A stretch of DNA of 64,000 bases from UBA4421 sp002704225 (GCA_902556425.1 CACDWG010000005.1:62001-126000); one strand, 5' to 3'. Shown: positions 8,935 through 18,030, numbered from the stretch's first letter. The notes: generated by a model from the letters alone, not told the origin. Numbers and translations are program-made.

Positions 8935-10050
8935 TTACGTGCGAGATGCCAGCCAAGCGACAACCAGATCGGCCACTTCCTCTCTCGCATTGCCCGGCTG
9001 CTGCAGATAGTGATCGCCAGCAACCATCTCCAACCGCTTGTCCTGAGCACCCAGACCCTCGTATATGGCCCTCGCATCGGAAGGAAAAACCCCGGTATCC
9101 GCATCACTTTGGATAACCAGCGATGGCACACGAATCCGAGCCAAATGTTCCTCACCGCTGCAATGAGAATCTGTCAGGCTCCACATCGAAAGCCATGCGC
9201 GCAGCGTATTGGTCAGGCCAATACCGCGTGGACTGTAGTTCGCCGTTTTCGGATCGCCGGCATAACAGACACCTACCTGACGATTGGAAGGGTCAAGATT
9301 TCCGTCCATCAGTCGCAGATCTGCCCAGGTTCGATACAGATTAAAGGCTCGGTCGAACATACCATGACGACGAATACGGGCCAGTTCGTCGTGACACCAC
9401 CGAGTGATCCGATGATTGCGCTGCTCCTGAGCCAGGCGGTAGCGGGCCACGAAGTCGGCGGAATAAGGCGGTCCGTGTATCGGATCGTACATATTCAACT
9501 CGGCAACAACGCTGCTGGGATCGTTTTCATCTGCCACCGACGGGTCGAACCATGCGGTCAATACCTCCGGCCGACCACCATGAGCGCAGAGCGAGACGTA
9601 GATATCTGCGGAAGGCAGTTGGTGCAGCGCCTGAGGAATTTTCATACCCGGCGTTGGCTGCATCGTGACCCCTGCCGATTGGGATTGATAGGCCGCCATC
9701 AACGAACCGCCACCGGAATTACCCAATAGCACGACGACCTCTACCCCGGCTTCAGATTTCAGCCATTGAACTCCGGCACCGATATCAATCAGCGCATGTT
9801 CGAGCAAGAAAAACGGTTCGTTACCGCGAAATCGGGTATTCCAACCCAGAAATCCGACACCTCTAGCAGCCATCAAGTCGCCCAGATAGTGTTCGCTAAA
9901 GTCGACGTTGTAGTGGGTGGCGATAAACGCCACCTTGGGCGTTTGACCCTTAGGCTTGTGGTACAGACCCTGGCAGGTGTTAAAGCCCGCTCCGTTACGC
10001 TGTCCAGTTGCTGAAACCAGTGATACGAATTCGCGTTCAATCGATGTCAT
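8935..10050 (-). CDS. Alpha/beta-fold hydrolase
   Basis: 371 aa. The nucleophile elbow GNSGGGS (Ser about residue 112) and a C-terminal VAGDHYLQQPGNAREE with the expected catalytic His mark an alpha/beta hydrolase; an Asp in VIQSDADTGVFPSDA is the probable acid. The long insert between elbow and acid is a cap domain. No signal peptide. The ATG is preceded by GGGGGAG. It lies 30 bp downstream of the DDN-like gene in the molybdenum-hydroxylase operon, so it probably acts on a substrate or product of that hydroxylase. Ester, amide or C-C bond specificity unknown. Confidence 0.82.
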   Translation of the reverse strand: MTSIEREFVSLVSATGQRNGAGFNTCQGLYHKPKGQTPKVAFIATHYNVDFSEHYLGDLMAARGVGFLGWNTRFRGNEPFFLLEHALIDIGAGVQWLKSEAGVEVVVLLGNSGGGSLMAAYQSQSAGVTMQPTPGMKIPQALHQLPSADIYVSLCAHGGRPEVLTAWFDPSVADENDPSSVVAELNMYDPIHGPPYSADFVARYRLAQEQRNHRITRWCHDELARIRRHGMFDRAFNLYRTWADLRLMDGNLDPSNRQVGVCYAGDPKTANYSPRGIGLTNTLRAWLSMWSLTDSHCSGEEHLARIRVPSLVIQSDADTGVFPSDARAIYEGLGAQDKRLEMVAGDHYLQQPGNAREEVADLVVAWLASRT

Positions 10051-10080
10051 TTACTGCTCCCCCGATGGGCTAGGCAATGT

Positions 10081-10530
10081 TTAATCCGGTTGCAGGGTAA
10101 TCACCACCAACTTGCCATTGAGCCATAAAGGCAGCCAACTCGGCACCTTCGGGCGCAGTCGGGCGAACACATCGACAACATACTCAGGATCATCGAGCAC
10201 GACCTGGGCGTGCCCGCTCAACCGTTGGCCCTGAATCAGCATCTCAACGGGTTCGCCTGAGCCCTGAAAAGCGCGCCACCAGCGTCCATCAATGCCCATA
10301 AAAACCAATTCGTCTTCGCGCAGATAGTTCACTGGGTAGACGCGATCATCGGCTAAGGTAATGATCATGGCGCGGGCGGCCAGCGCGCCTTGGGGATTGC
10401 TGCGAATCTCCTCCATGACTCGGGCGTTAACCTCCTGGCCACGGACTGGCAGCCAAGCCAGCAAACCAATCAGAACCACAAGACCGAGGGTAAGCCATGC
10501 ACGGGGTTTGCGCAGCCACGTAAAGAGCAC
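10081..10530 (-). CDS. Membrane-anchored deazaflavin-dependent nitroreductase (DDN)-like protein
   Basis: 149 aa. One N-terminal helix (about residues 10-30, WLTLGLVVLIGLLAWL) anchors a small beta-barrel domain. The segment DGRWWRAFQGSGEPVEMLIQG and the closing LPLWLNGKLVVITL resemble the PPOX-like DDN/DUF385 split barrel, which in actinobacteria uses F420 but in other groups may bind other flavins. It starts with GTG two bases after the MoaD stop, indicating translational coupling. The fold assignment is from pattern only and the cofactor is not predictable. Confidence 0.6.
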   Translation of the reverse strand: MLFTWLRKPRAWLTLGLVVLIGLLAWLPVRGQEVNARVMEEIRSNPQGALAARAMIITLADDRVYPVNYLREDELVFMGIDGRWWRAFQGSGEPVEMLIQGQRLSGHAQVVLDDPEYVVDVFARLRPKVPSWLPLWLNGKLVVITLQPD

Positions 10531-10532
10531 GT

Positions 10533-10787
10533 TCAGCCACCCTCGATACGGGGAATCAAAAACACTTCCGCGCCAGAAGGAATGGGCTGGGTCCAGTCAT
10601 CACGAAATATCTGACCGTCGATAGAAACGGCGACGCCGCGATCAAGCAGCTGCTGGAAACTGGGATATCGATCCGTCAGCGAAGCCATCATTTCAGCGAT
10701 GGTCTCGGCCTGCACCTCGACGGTGCTGCCGGGACCATCCGTTAGCTGAAACGTACTGCTCAGGCTAACCTGCATTGTCCCGTTCAT
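10533..10787 (-). CDS. MoaD/ThiS-family small sulfur carrier-like protein
   Basis: 84 aa beta-grasp protein ending PRIEGG. The terminal GG is what MoaD, ThiS and ubiquitin-like carriers need for adenylation and thiocarboxylation. IPSGAEVFLIPRIEGG closely matches a MoaD tail. The start ATG at 10785-10787 lies inside the last codons of the Mo subunit gene (overlap 23 bp); an ATG at 10775 is an alternative. No MoaE, MoeB or MoaA gene is near. Location directly behind a molybdenum hydroxylase suggests a dedicated role in cofactor supply or sulfuration, which is inference. Confidence 0.78.
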   Translation of the reverse strand: MNGTMQVSLSSTFQLTDGPGSTVEVQAETIAEMMASLTDRYPSFQQLLDRGVAVSIDGQIFRDDWTQPIPSGAEVFLIPRIEGG

Positions 10788-13032
10788 CGATGGCCGCCAA
10801 CACACGTGGAGGCGACATCGGTGCATGAGTCATGCGGACACCCGCAGCATTGGCAATGGCGTTACCGACCGCAGCCAATGGCGGAACAATCGACGTCTCA
10901 CCCACGCCGCGCACACCGTACGGGTGCAAGGGGTTGGGTACTTCCAAGATCTTGGTATCGATGAAGGGAAGGTCCGAGCAAACCGGTATGCGATAGTCCA
11001 GAAAGCCTGGATTCTGCAACCGTCCGTCGTCGCCGTAAATGTATTCCTCATTCAACGCCCAACCGATGCCCTGCGTGGCGCCGCCTTGGAATTGACCTTC
11101 AACATAGTCCGGGTTGATCGCCTTACCCGCGTCTTGGACAACGGTGTAACGAACGATGGTTGACCGACCGGTTTCTGGATCTACTTCTACATCACAGATG
11201 TGGCTGGCAAAGCCCATGCCCGCGCCGTCAGCAACGACTTCGTTATGACCCGCTATCGGTCCGCCAGTACGACCGGACTTGGCCGCAATCTCTTTTAACG
11301 ACAGCGGCGGCAAATTTCCGTGGCCTTCGCCAGTGGCAACAGCCTGACCGTTTTCCCAGACCACATCGTCTACCGGAACACCCCACATTTTCGCCGCACG
11401 CTCTTTGAGAACACCGATGGCATCCCGTGCCGCGAAGACCGTGGCCATACCCGAGGAGAAGGTTCCACGACTGCCTTCAGTCATGTCGTTGTGTCCCAAA
11501 GATGTGGTGTCGGCAATGTTTGCTCTCACCTGCTCATAAGGAATACCCAGTTCCTCTGCGGCAATCATCGCCATGGAGGATCGTGACCCGCCCACGTCTA
11601 CGGTGCCGAGGGTAAGGTTCACCGTACCGTCCACACCGATGTTCAAGTCGGTGCAGGTTTGGCCGCCAATATTGAACCAGAAGCCACAGGCAACGCCTCG
11701 TCCCTGATTTTTCTTCAGCTTGGCCCGCATATGCGGATGGTCTTTCACGGCTTTCAGCGTATGCTCGATGCCAATTGGCCCATACGTCGGACCGTAGGGG
11801 GCTACCGTGCCTTCTCGCGCGACATTTTTCAGTCGCACGTCGATAGGCTTCATGCCGATTTCCTTGGCCAGAACGTCGATAGTGCTCTCCACCGCAAACG
11901 CGGCCATGGGGGCAGAAGGGGCTCGATAGGCAGCCACCTTGGGCCGGTTCACCACCACATCCCAACCAATGGATTTATTGTTTTTGATGTCGTAACAGGC
12001 AAACGCCGTCATACATGCCAGCATGGCCCAGTTGCCTGGGAAGGCACCGCCCTGGTAACGAAGCTCTGCAACAGCCGCAGTGATCGTGCCATCTTTTTTC
12101 GCACCCATCTTGACGTCGATGGACGTAGACGAGGTCGGGCCCGTGCCGCGAAAGACTTCATCGCGACCCATCACCAACTTCACCGGTCGGTTTGCCTTAC
12201 GGGACAGCGCCAGTGCCACCGGCTCGCCCCACACATGGGTTTTGCCGCCGAAACCACCACCGATCTCAGAAGACGTCACCTTCAGTTTGGCAATGTCCAA
12301 ACCCAACAACGACGCGCATACATTGCGGAAAACAAAGTGCCCCTGAGTGGTTACCCACAGCTCGGCACTGCCATCGGGATTCACCGACGCCAAACAGGCA
12401 TGAGGCTCGATATAGCCCTGATGGGTTTGCTCGGTTTTGTAGGTTTTCTCAATAATCACGTCAGCTTCAGCAAAGCCAGCATCCACATCGCCGTAACCCA
12501 TTTGGGTTCGGGCGGAAATATTGGACGGCTTGGTCGGCGCGGGTTCAACACCTCGAGTAATGATCCGATCATGAATCACCGGTGCCGATTCCAGCATGGC
12601 CTCATCCACGTCTGTGACATGGGGCAGCTTTTTATACTTCACGTCGATCAGCTTCAATGCTTGAGCAGCCGTTTGCTCATCCACAGCAGCCACCGCCGCA
12701 ACGGCGTGACCGTCATACAGAGCGCGGCCTCGCGCCATGCAGTTTTCCAAGATATCCGCCAGGCCTTGATCGCCTCCGGTCAAATCCGGCATATCCTCAA
12801 AGGTAACCACAGATTTAACGCCCGGCAGCTTCTCTGCCTTGGCTGTGTTGATTTTCAATATCTGGGCATGTGCATGAGGCGAGCGCAGGACGCGGCCTAC
12901 CAATTGCCCCGGTGCACTGGCGTCCGCTCCGTAGCGCGCCTTGCCTGTGACCTTGTCGATACCGTCGGGGCGATTAAATCGCTCCCCTACCACTTCGTAT
13001 TTTTTGTCTACGTACTTTTGATCGTGACCCAT
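10765..13032 (-). CDS. Xanthine dehydrogenase/CoxL-family molybdopterin-binding subunit
   Basis: 755 aa large subunit of a molybdenum hydroxylase, which inserts water-derived oxygen at a carbon centre (purine, aldehyde, N-heterocycle or similar). It carries the N-terminal a/b hammerhead domain (GKARYGADASAPGQLVGRVLRSPHAHA region), the cofactor segments GGGFGGKTHVWGEP and YRAPSAPMAAFAVES, and the C-terminal GVRGVGETSIVPP with the catalytic Glu of the family. There is no AYRCSFR loop as in true CO dehydrogenase, so CO oxidation is unlikely. It forms an MSL operon with the two genes upstream (31 bp gap) and overlaps the MoaD-like gene downstream. Cytoplasmic; substrate unknown. Confidence 0.93.
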   Translation of the reverse strand: MGHDQKYVDKKYEVVGERFNRPDGIDKVTGKARYGADASAPGQLVGRVLRSPHAHAQILKINTAKAEKLPGVKSVVTFEDMPDLTGGDQGLADILENCMARGRALYDGHAVAAVAAVDEQTAAQALKLIDVKYKKLPHVTDVDEAMLESAPVIHDRIITRGVEPAPTKPSNISARTQMGYGDVDAGFAEADVIIEKTYKTEQTHQGYIEPHACLASVNPDGSAELWVTTQGHFVFRNVCASLLGLDIAKLKVTSSEIGGGFGGKTHVWGEPVALALSRKANRPVKLVMGRDEVFRGTGPTSSTSIDVKMGAKKDGTITAAVAELRYQGGAFPGNWAMLACMTAFACYDIKNNKSIGWDVVVNRPKVAAYRAPSAPMAAFAVESTIDVLAKEIGMKPIDVRLKNVAREGTVAPYGPTYGPIGIEHTLKAVKDHPHMRAKLKKNQGRGVACGFWFNIGGQTCTDLNIGVDGTVNLTLGTVDVGGSRSSMAMIAAEELGIPYEQVRANIADTTSLGHNDMTEGSRGTFSSGMATVFAARDAIGVLKERAAKMWGVPVDDVVWENGQAVATGEGHGNLPPLSLKEIAAKSGRTGGPIAGHNEVVADGAGMGFASHICDVEVDPETGRSTIVRYTVVQDAGKAINPDYVEGQFQGGATQGIGWALNEEYIYGDDGRLQNPGFLDYRIPVCSDLPFIDTKILEVPNPLHPYGVRGVGETSIVPPLAAVGNAIANAAGVRMTHAPMSPPRVLAAIDERDNAG

Positions 13033-13063
13033 TGTTCTTTCCCTCTATATCCGATGATGTTGC

Positions 13064-13567
13064 CTAGCGGCGCTTCTTGCTGCGCTTGTCCTTGCCACGC
13101 ATTTCCTTGGCGGCAGCCTGAACGGCATGGACGATCTTGTCGTAGCCAGTACAGCGACAGAGATTACCTGCCAGGGCATAGCGGATCTCGGTTTCATCCG
13201 GGTTGGGGTTGCGGTCCAGCAGCGACTTAGCCGCCACCAAAAAACCGGGTGTGCAAATACCGCATTGCAGGGCGGCATGATCGATGAACTTCTGTTGCAG
13301 AACGTGCAACTCGCCGCCTTCGGACAAACCTTCTACCGTTGTGACTTCTCTGCCCTCGGCCTCGACGCCGAGTACTAAGCAAGAGCAAACCAAGCTGCCG
13401 TCCAAGGTGACACTGCAAGCACCGCAGTCGCCGGTACCACATCCCTCTTTGACACCGGTCAGGCCGACGCGATTACGCAGGGCGGTCATCAAACTTTCAT
13501 CGGTGGGGCAAGCAAACTGCACCGGATCACCGTTCACTGTTGTCGAAACTAATGTTGCGTTGCTCAT
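13064..13567 (-). CDS. 2Fe-2S subunit of the molybdenum hydroxylase
   Basis: 167 aa. Two 2Fe-2S sites are visible: the plant-ferredoxin-like cluster with GCGTGDCGACSV plus a later Cys (about residues 43-65), and the alpha-helical cluster with QCGICTPGF and CRCTGYDKI (about 100-145). It transfers electrons between the Mo subunit and FAD. The C-terminus is Lys/Arg-rich. Its ATG overlaps the stop of the FAD subunit gene in an ATGA, so translation is coupled. Confidence 0.95.
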   Translation of the reverse strand: MSNATLVSTTVNGDPVQFACPTDESLMTALRNRVGLTGVKEGCGTGDCGACSVTLDGSLVCSCLVLGVEAEGREVTTVEGLSEGGELHVLQQKFIDHAALQCGICTPGFLVAAKSLLDRNPNPDETEIRYALAGNLCRCTGYDKIVHAVQAAAKEMRGKDKRSKKRR

Positions 13568-14424
13568 AGGGCGCCTCCCGCGCGTTGAAATGCGATTTTC
13601 GCGGCGCGCTTTGCCAACACACCAGCAACACGGGTTCGGTATTCAACCGTTCCACGCTTGTCATCAATTGGGTTACAGGCCGCGCTACAGGCCGCAGCGA
13701 GCTTGTCTAAAGCCGCATCGTCCAGCTTGCTTCCCACCAAGGCCTTCGCCGCGGCGGGAACCACTACTGCGGTTGGCGCTACAGCACCGAGTACGACCTT
13801 GGCTTTTTTCACCACGCCACGCTCCAGCTTAAGGCTGATCGCTACGCCAACGACGGCGATATCCATTTCGGTACGCGGAATGAATCGCAGGTAAGCGTCG
13901 CCGGTTCGTGACTCCGGCTTGGGCAAAGTGATGGCTTCGATCACTTCTCCCTTGGCTAAGCAGGTCTGCCCCGGTCCTAGAACGACCTTTTCAACGGCAA
14001 CGGTGCGTTTTTTCTGGGGACCGACGATCACAGCCTTGGCACCCGCTGCAATCATGGCTGGCACGCTATCCGCTGCAGGTGATGCGTTACACAGATTACC
14101 CGCAAGCGTCGCGCGGCCTTGAATCTGATCAGAGCCAATCAAATTGGCAGCTTCAACAACGCCGGGCCATGCGGCCTTCAGTGCCTTGTGCTGACCAATC
14201 ACTGAACCGGATACGGCTGCTCCGATGGTAAAGCCCTTGGCAGACGCTTGAATTTCGTCAATCTTTGGAATGCGTTTGATGTCGACGACCAGATCCGGTT
14301 CGACCATGCCCATCTTCAGTTTGACCAGTAGGTCTGTGCCGCCCGCAAGCAAAAAGGCTGCGCCTTTTTCTTTGCTCATCAAGCCAGCTGCTTCCTTCGC
14401 GGACGCAGGTGTTGCGTATCTCAT
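13564..14424 (-). CDS. FAD-binding subunit of the molybdenum hydroxylase
   Basis: 286 aa CoxM-type subunit that accepts electrons from the iron-sulfur protein. Seen: LLAGGTDLLVKLKMG in the N-terminal FAD domain (about residues 25-40), ATLAGNLCNASPAADSVPA (about 106-124) and a C-terminal CO-dehydrogenase flavoprotein-like domain. First gene of the operon; ATG at 14422-14424 after GAGAGGG. The upstream 130 bp shared with the divergent hydrolase at 14554 must hold both promoters; a GATAAT sits shortly before the ribosome site but no convincing -35 was found. Confidence 0.93.
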   Translation of the reverse strand: MRYATPASAKEAAGLMSKEKGAAFLLAGGTDLLVKLKMGMVEPDLVVDIKRIPKIDEIQASAKGFTIGAAVSGSVIGQHKALKAAWPGVVEAANLIGSDQIQGRATLAGNLCNASPAADSVPAMIAAGAKAVIVGPQKKRTVAVEKVVLGPGQTCLAKGEVIEAITLPKPESRTGDAYLRFIPRTEMDIAVVGVAISLKLERGVVKKAKVVLGAVAPTAVVVPAAAKALVGSKLDDAALDKLAAACSAACNPIDDKRGTVEYRTRVAGVLAKRAAKIAFQRAGGAL

Positions 14425-14553
14425 GATTACCCTCTCTTAAATTATCCCCACAGCAAAATAGTCTCAGAAAATTCGCCTGGGCGCACTCTTCTCTGGAGAC
14501 TTGTAAGATGTTTTCGGTAGCGAGCGGTTTCAACAGCACAAAGGCGCAAAACA

Positions 14554-15585
14554 ATGAAGAAACGATCATGGGCTGGTCTCCTATTCGTGGGTTTGGTCAC
14601 GCTAACCGGCATGCTCTTTTTCGAGGGAGATTTACCCGCAGCAGCTGTTGATGCCAAATACAGCAGCGACAGTTCGCAATTTTTAACGCTGGCCAACGGC
14701 ACCCGCGTGCACTACCGAGACGAAGGCAATCCAAACGGTATGCCTGTGGTACTGATTCACGGCGCCATGGCCTCGCTGCATACCTGGGAGGGCTGGGTTG
14801 CAGCATTGGGCGAGCACTATCGATTGGTTACGCTGGATCTGCCGGCCCATGGACTGACGGGAGCTGCACCCGTTGGCGCTGAAAAACCCTACGGCAGCGA
14901 GGGATTCACCAAGGCCATTCACGCCGTCACCGAGGCCCTTGGCCTCACATCCTTCGTCTTAGGAGGAAACTCGATGGGCGGCGGAGCAACCTGGCGCTAT
15001 ACCCTGGCCTATCCTGAGCGGGTATCGGCCATGATTTTAGTCAACGCCGTGCCACCCAATCGCGATTGGGGACAAACACCCAGCACCGATGACCCTAAAA
15101 CCTCTGAGCAAAAAGCGCCCCCAGTCGGTTTTAGCCTGCTGCGGCAATCTTGGTTTCGGACCATCGCTCGATACTTCGACCCGGGGTTGTTGATTGAGCA
15201 AGGACTGCGTTCTGCTTACAACGATTCTCCCGTTGTGAACGAGGCCTTGGTTGATCGTTACTACGAGCTGATGATGCGAGAAGGCACCCGGGGAGCCATT
15301 TTAGCCCGCACCGGGGGCTGGAATTCCGCACCGGTTGATTTATCGAGACTGACCCAACCCACATTGATCATGTGGGGAGCAATGGACAGTGTCATCCCGG
15401 TATCCGTGGCCTATCAGTTTAAAGCTCACATGCCGAACAACTGCACTATCGTTTACCCGGACCTAGGCCATATCCCGATGGAAGAATCCCCGGCCCGAAC
15501 GGCAGCCGATGTTTCGGGATTCTTGACCCATCACTTCGAGCCACAGAGTCAGTCTAGGCGGCCGATCCAGACCTGCTTGGAATAA
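14554..15585 (+). CDS. Membrane-anchored or exported alpha/beta hydrolase
   Basis: 343 aa. An N-terminal hydrophobic segment (about residues 6-24) preceded by KKR suggests a signal anchor or signal peptide. Catalytic features: oxyanion region LIHGAMASLHTW, nucleophile elbow GNSMGG, the acid region WGAMDSVIPV and the His in DLGHIPMEE. This fits epoxide hydrolase/esterase-like members of the fold. Its last 37 bp overlap the end of the convergent hotdog gene at 15549. Substrate unknown. Confidence 0.85.
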   Translation: MKKRSWAGLLFVGLVTLTGMLFFEGDLPAAAVDAKYSSDSSQFLTLANGTRVHYRDEGNPNGMPVVLIHGAMASLHTWEGWVAALGEHYRLVTLDLPAHGLTGAAPVGAEKPYGSEGFTKAIHAVTEALGLTSFVLGGNSMGGGATWRYTLAYPERVSAMILVNAVPPNRDWGQTPSTDDPKTSEQKAPPVGFSLLRQSWFRTIARYFDPGLLIEQGLRSAYNDSPVVNEALVDRYYELMMREGTRGAILARTGGWNSAPVDLSRLTQPTLIMWGAMDSVIPVSVAYQFKAHMPNNCTIVYPDLGHIPMEESPARTAADVSGFLTHHFEPQSQSRRPIQTCLE

Positions 15586-16295
15586 GCGCAGCATTCGCCT
15601 TTTTGGTTAAACAGCGCGGTACCGGCAAAGTGTTTTTTGCCCTCCATCTCAATGCACCAGCCGGTGATCACAATTTGGTCGCCTGCACTTACGGGTTTTA
15701 GCACCTTGGCCGTCATGCGCCCGAGCAGGCCGGTACGAATACCCTCGGCCAGATAAGCGTACTGGCCTGGGCAATCCAAAGCTGCCCAGATTATTTCAGC
15801 GGGCAGGAAACCCTTGTCGTCTTGGAAAGCGGTGTCAGGCTGCCAAGCCGCTGCAACGCCTGAAAACCCCGGTACTGGCGCGGCGAAAACGCGTAGCCCT
15901 TGATCCGCGGCCACATCGGCGCCGCAGCAAAAACAAATGGGATGAAAGCCAACCCCGCCGGACACGATGTTTTCAATCTCGGGGTCCAGCGCCGGACTGT
16001 TTTGCTGGACAGCTAGCGCCTGGGCGAAGCTGGGTGGCCGAGGCACATCCAACGCCAGTTTTTTCGGCAATGCTTGCCCAATAAGCGTCTCTCCGACATG
16101 GGCAGATGCCTGAGTGTCATCAACCTGCATCAGCATGGGCGAGTCCAAGGGCGTTGGCGCACGCAGCGTAACCTCGACACCTTCCGCCGCCGCAGAGGGG
16201 CTCAAATAGCCGGCCAACAGGCCGCTCACATACCCACCATTGCCCGAATCCGGTGGGCCTCGGAACTGTTCGGCGACTACGACATGCTGATTCAT
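15549..16295 (-). CDS. Double-hotdog acyl-CoA thioesterase-like protein
   Basis: 248 aa. The N-terminal half opens with FRGPPDSGNGGYVSGLLA, and the second half with HPICFCCGADVAADQGLRV. Both are typical of two-hotdog thioesterase-like proteins common in actinobacteria and some proteobacteria; the CFxCG element is shared with PaaI-like thioesterases. ATG at 16293-16295, five bases after GAGG, is preferred to the TTG just before it. Probably hydrolyses or binds acyl-CoA. Convergent overlap with the preceding hydrolase gene is noted. Confidence 0.7.
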   Translation of the reverse strand: MNQHVVVAEQFRGPPDSGNGGYVSGLLAGYLSPSAAAEGVEVTLRAPTPLDSPMLMQVDDTQASAHVGETLIGQALPKKLALDVPRPPSFAQALAVQQNSPALDPEIENIVSGGVGFHPICFCCGADVAADQGLRVFAAPVPGFSGVAAAWQPDTAFQDDKGFLPAEIIWAALDCPGQYAYLAEGIRTGLLGRMTAKVLKPVSAGDQIVITGWCIEMEGKKHFAGTALFNQKGECCAYSKQVWIGRLD

Positions 16296-16400
16296 CAAGA
16301 CCTCTGAGGCAAAACGGCCAGTATACGCTGCAATGACCCAACTTGACCTCTCGTTAACACCGGTCTACAACATTCAGTAGTTCAAATAGGGAGAGAGCAT

Positions 16401-17246
16401 ATGGCAGCGGTAGACGGTTACACATCCATTCAGGTGGACAGCCTGACCCCCCACATCGGCGCACAGGTCAGTGGGGTGGCCTTGGGCGACACCCTTTCCA
16501 ACGAACAATTCAGCGAGATCTATCAAGCGTGGTTAGATTGGAAGGTACTGGTGTTTCGCGATCAACAGCTCGATGGCGAACAGCACAAGGCATTCGCTCG
16601 TCGTTTTGGCACGCTGCACGTACACCCCATGCAGCACAGCTATGGCGGAGATCCTGAGATTCTGCGCATCAAAACCACTAAAGACTCAAAATATACCGCA
16701 GGTAACGGATGGCATACCGACGTGACCTGCGATGAAATCCCGCCCATGGCGTCTGCACTGTACATTACAGAAACTCCGGAACACGGTGGCGGCGACACGA
16801 TGTTTGCGGACATGTATCTGGCCTACGACCTACTCAGTGACACCATGAAGTCACTGCTGGCGAATCTCACCGCCGTTCACGATGGCGCCCTGCCCTATTT
16901 GGGGAACTACAAAGTGGCGCCCCCAGAAGGCGACGCCTATCCAAAAAATGAACACCCGGTCGTGATCTCGCATCCTGAGACCGGGAAAAAGGTCTTGTTT
17001 GTGAACACCGGATTCACATCCCATATAAAGGGCATGCATCCGTTTGAGAGCAAGGCGTTGTTGAATATGCTGTTTGATCACATCGATAAAACCCACCGAC
17101 TTACCTGTCGGGTCGCGTGGGAGCCCAACACCCTCACGCTTTGGGACAACCGATGCACCCAGCACCACGCGATTTGGGACTATTACCCAGAAAGCCGCTA
17201 CGGCGAGCGGGTATCGATTTTAGGTAACAGTCGACCCACGGCCTAG
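16401..17246 (+). CDS. TauD/TfdA-family Fe(II)/2-oxoglutarate dioxygenase
   Basis: 281 aa cytoplasmic enzyme that hydroxylates a substrate while converting 2-oxoglutarate to succinate. The iron triad is visible as H105-x-D107 (GNGWHTD) and a distal His in CTQHHAIWDY (about 255); the 2-oxoglutarate-binding Arg is in YGERVSI (about 270). Length equals that of TauD. The ATG follows GGGAGAG. No sulfonate transporter lies nearby, so taurine is not implied. Confidence 0.9.
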   Translation: MAAVDGYTSIQVDSLTPHIGAQVSGVALGDTLSNEQFSEIYQAWLDWKVLVFRDQQLDGEQHKAFARRFGTLHVHPMQHSYGGDPEILRIKTTKDSKYTAGNGWHTDVTCDEIPPMASALYITETPEHGGGDTMFADMYLAYDLLSDTMKSLLANLTAVHDGALPYLGNYKVAPPEGDAYPKNEHPVVISHPETGKKVLFVNTGFTSHIKGMHPFESKALLNMLFDHIDKTHRLTCRVAWEPNTLTLWDNRCTQHHAIWDYYPESRYGERVSILGNSRPTA

Positions 17247-17255
17247 AACACGACG

Positions 17256-17882
17256 CTATTTGGCCGTCGCATCCTCGGGGGCCACCAATCGCATCCGTTC
17301 ATTCTCACGATCTTGTCCCAAATTGGCCAAGATCGGCAGCATCAGATTGGGTATAAGTGACAAGTAGTCTGTCTTGGCACCCCGACTGTCTAGGCGCGCT
17401 GACCAGACGGCTCCTTCCCTAGGGTCTGCCATAGCGGTTTCGCTTTCTGTGCCTTCGGTCGCCTTATCTTGAGACGTAATATCCTCGCGAACCACCAGCT
17501 GGAAGGTTCGCTGATAGGTAATAAGCGTCGCACCTTGGCCTATGGTGCAGCTGCGCCAGTAGCCATACCCCGAGCAAAATGTTGGCATATGGGAGTGGTC
17601 GACCCGCTGGTCTGTTGATTCGAACCACCACTCGACGACATAGGCCTGATCGCCGCAAGAGGCATCAAATCCGGCCTCGCCAAACATGCGCTGAATGGTT
17701 TTGCTGCCGTTTATGCGCTTGGGATCTAGGCTCGGCTCATGCACACAAAAGCCACGGCTGGTATCTATTTCGCTGAGGGCACTGCTGTTCAAATACGCAC
17801 TGGGCGCGAAGGACGCACAACCGGACAACAATGCCGCAAACACAGGTAGCCCAATGCGCAGAGCGGTAAACTTAGTCAACAT
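17256..17882 (-). CDS. Putative lipoprotein of unknown function
   Basis: 208 aa. The ATG at 17880-17882 has a strong AAGGAG seven bases upstream, and begins a lipoprotein signal with the lipobox LLSGC (Cys about residue 20). The mature part has Cys in SRGFCVHEP, ASCGDQAYV and FCSGYGYWRSC, with TYQRTFQLVVRED resembling small outer-membrane DUF4136-like lipoproteins; that resemblance is weak. No operon partner: the neighbours are divergent or convergent. Confidence 0.65.
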   Translation of the reverse strand: MLTKFTALRIGLPVFAALLSGCASFAPSAYLNSSALSEIDTSRGFCVHEPSLDPKRINGSKTIQRMFGEAGFDASCGDQAYVVEWWFESTDQRVDHSHMPTFCSGYGYWRSCTIGQGATLITYQRTFQLVVREDITSQDKATEGTESETAMADPREGAVWSARLDSRGAKTDYLSLIPNLMLPILANLGQDRENERMRLVAPEDATAK

Positions 17883-18030
17883 GAGCGAACTCCTTCCATC
17901 GATGTCACTGGATATTATCATCCATGCCCCACAATGCATGCGCTAAACCCCTCACAGCTTGACCTTTGTCTGGAAGCAAGTGTTAGATGGCACCATGGAA
18001 CCCTCAGATACTGTTGAAGGAAACACCCCA

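Noticed and set aside
10788..10826. Longer start of the MoaD-like protein
   Set aside because: The extra residues are Cys/Arg-rich and lie in the Mo-subunit gene; beta-grasp carriers start near MNGTMQV.
10765..13032. Aerobic CO dehydrogenase large subunit
   Set aside because: The form-I CO dehydrogenase active loop AYRCSFR is absent; the sequence here reads YRAPSAP, as in other hydroxylases.
11659..13230. A 523-codon plus-strand open frame across the molybdenum-hydroxylase genes
   Set aside because: It is antisense to the well-supported large subunit, His/Arg-rich, and shows no domain; a mirror of codon bias.
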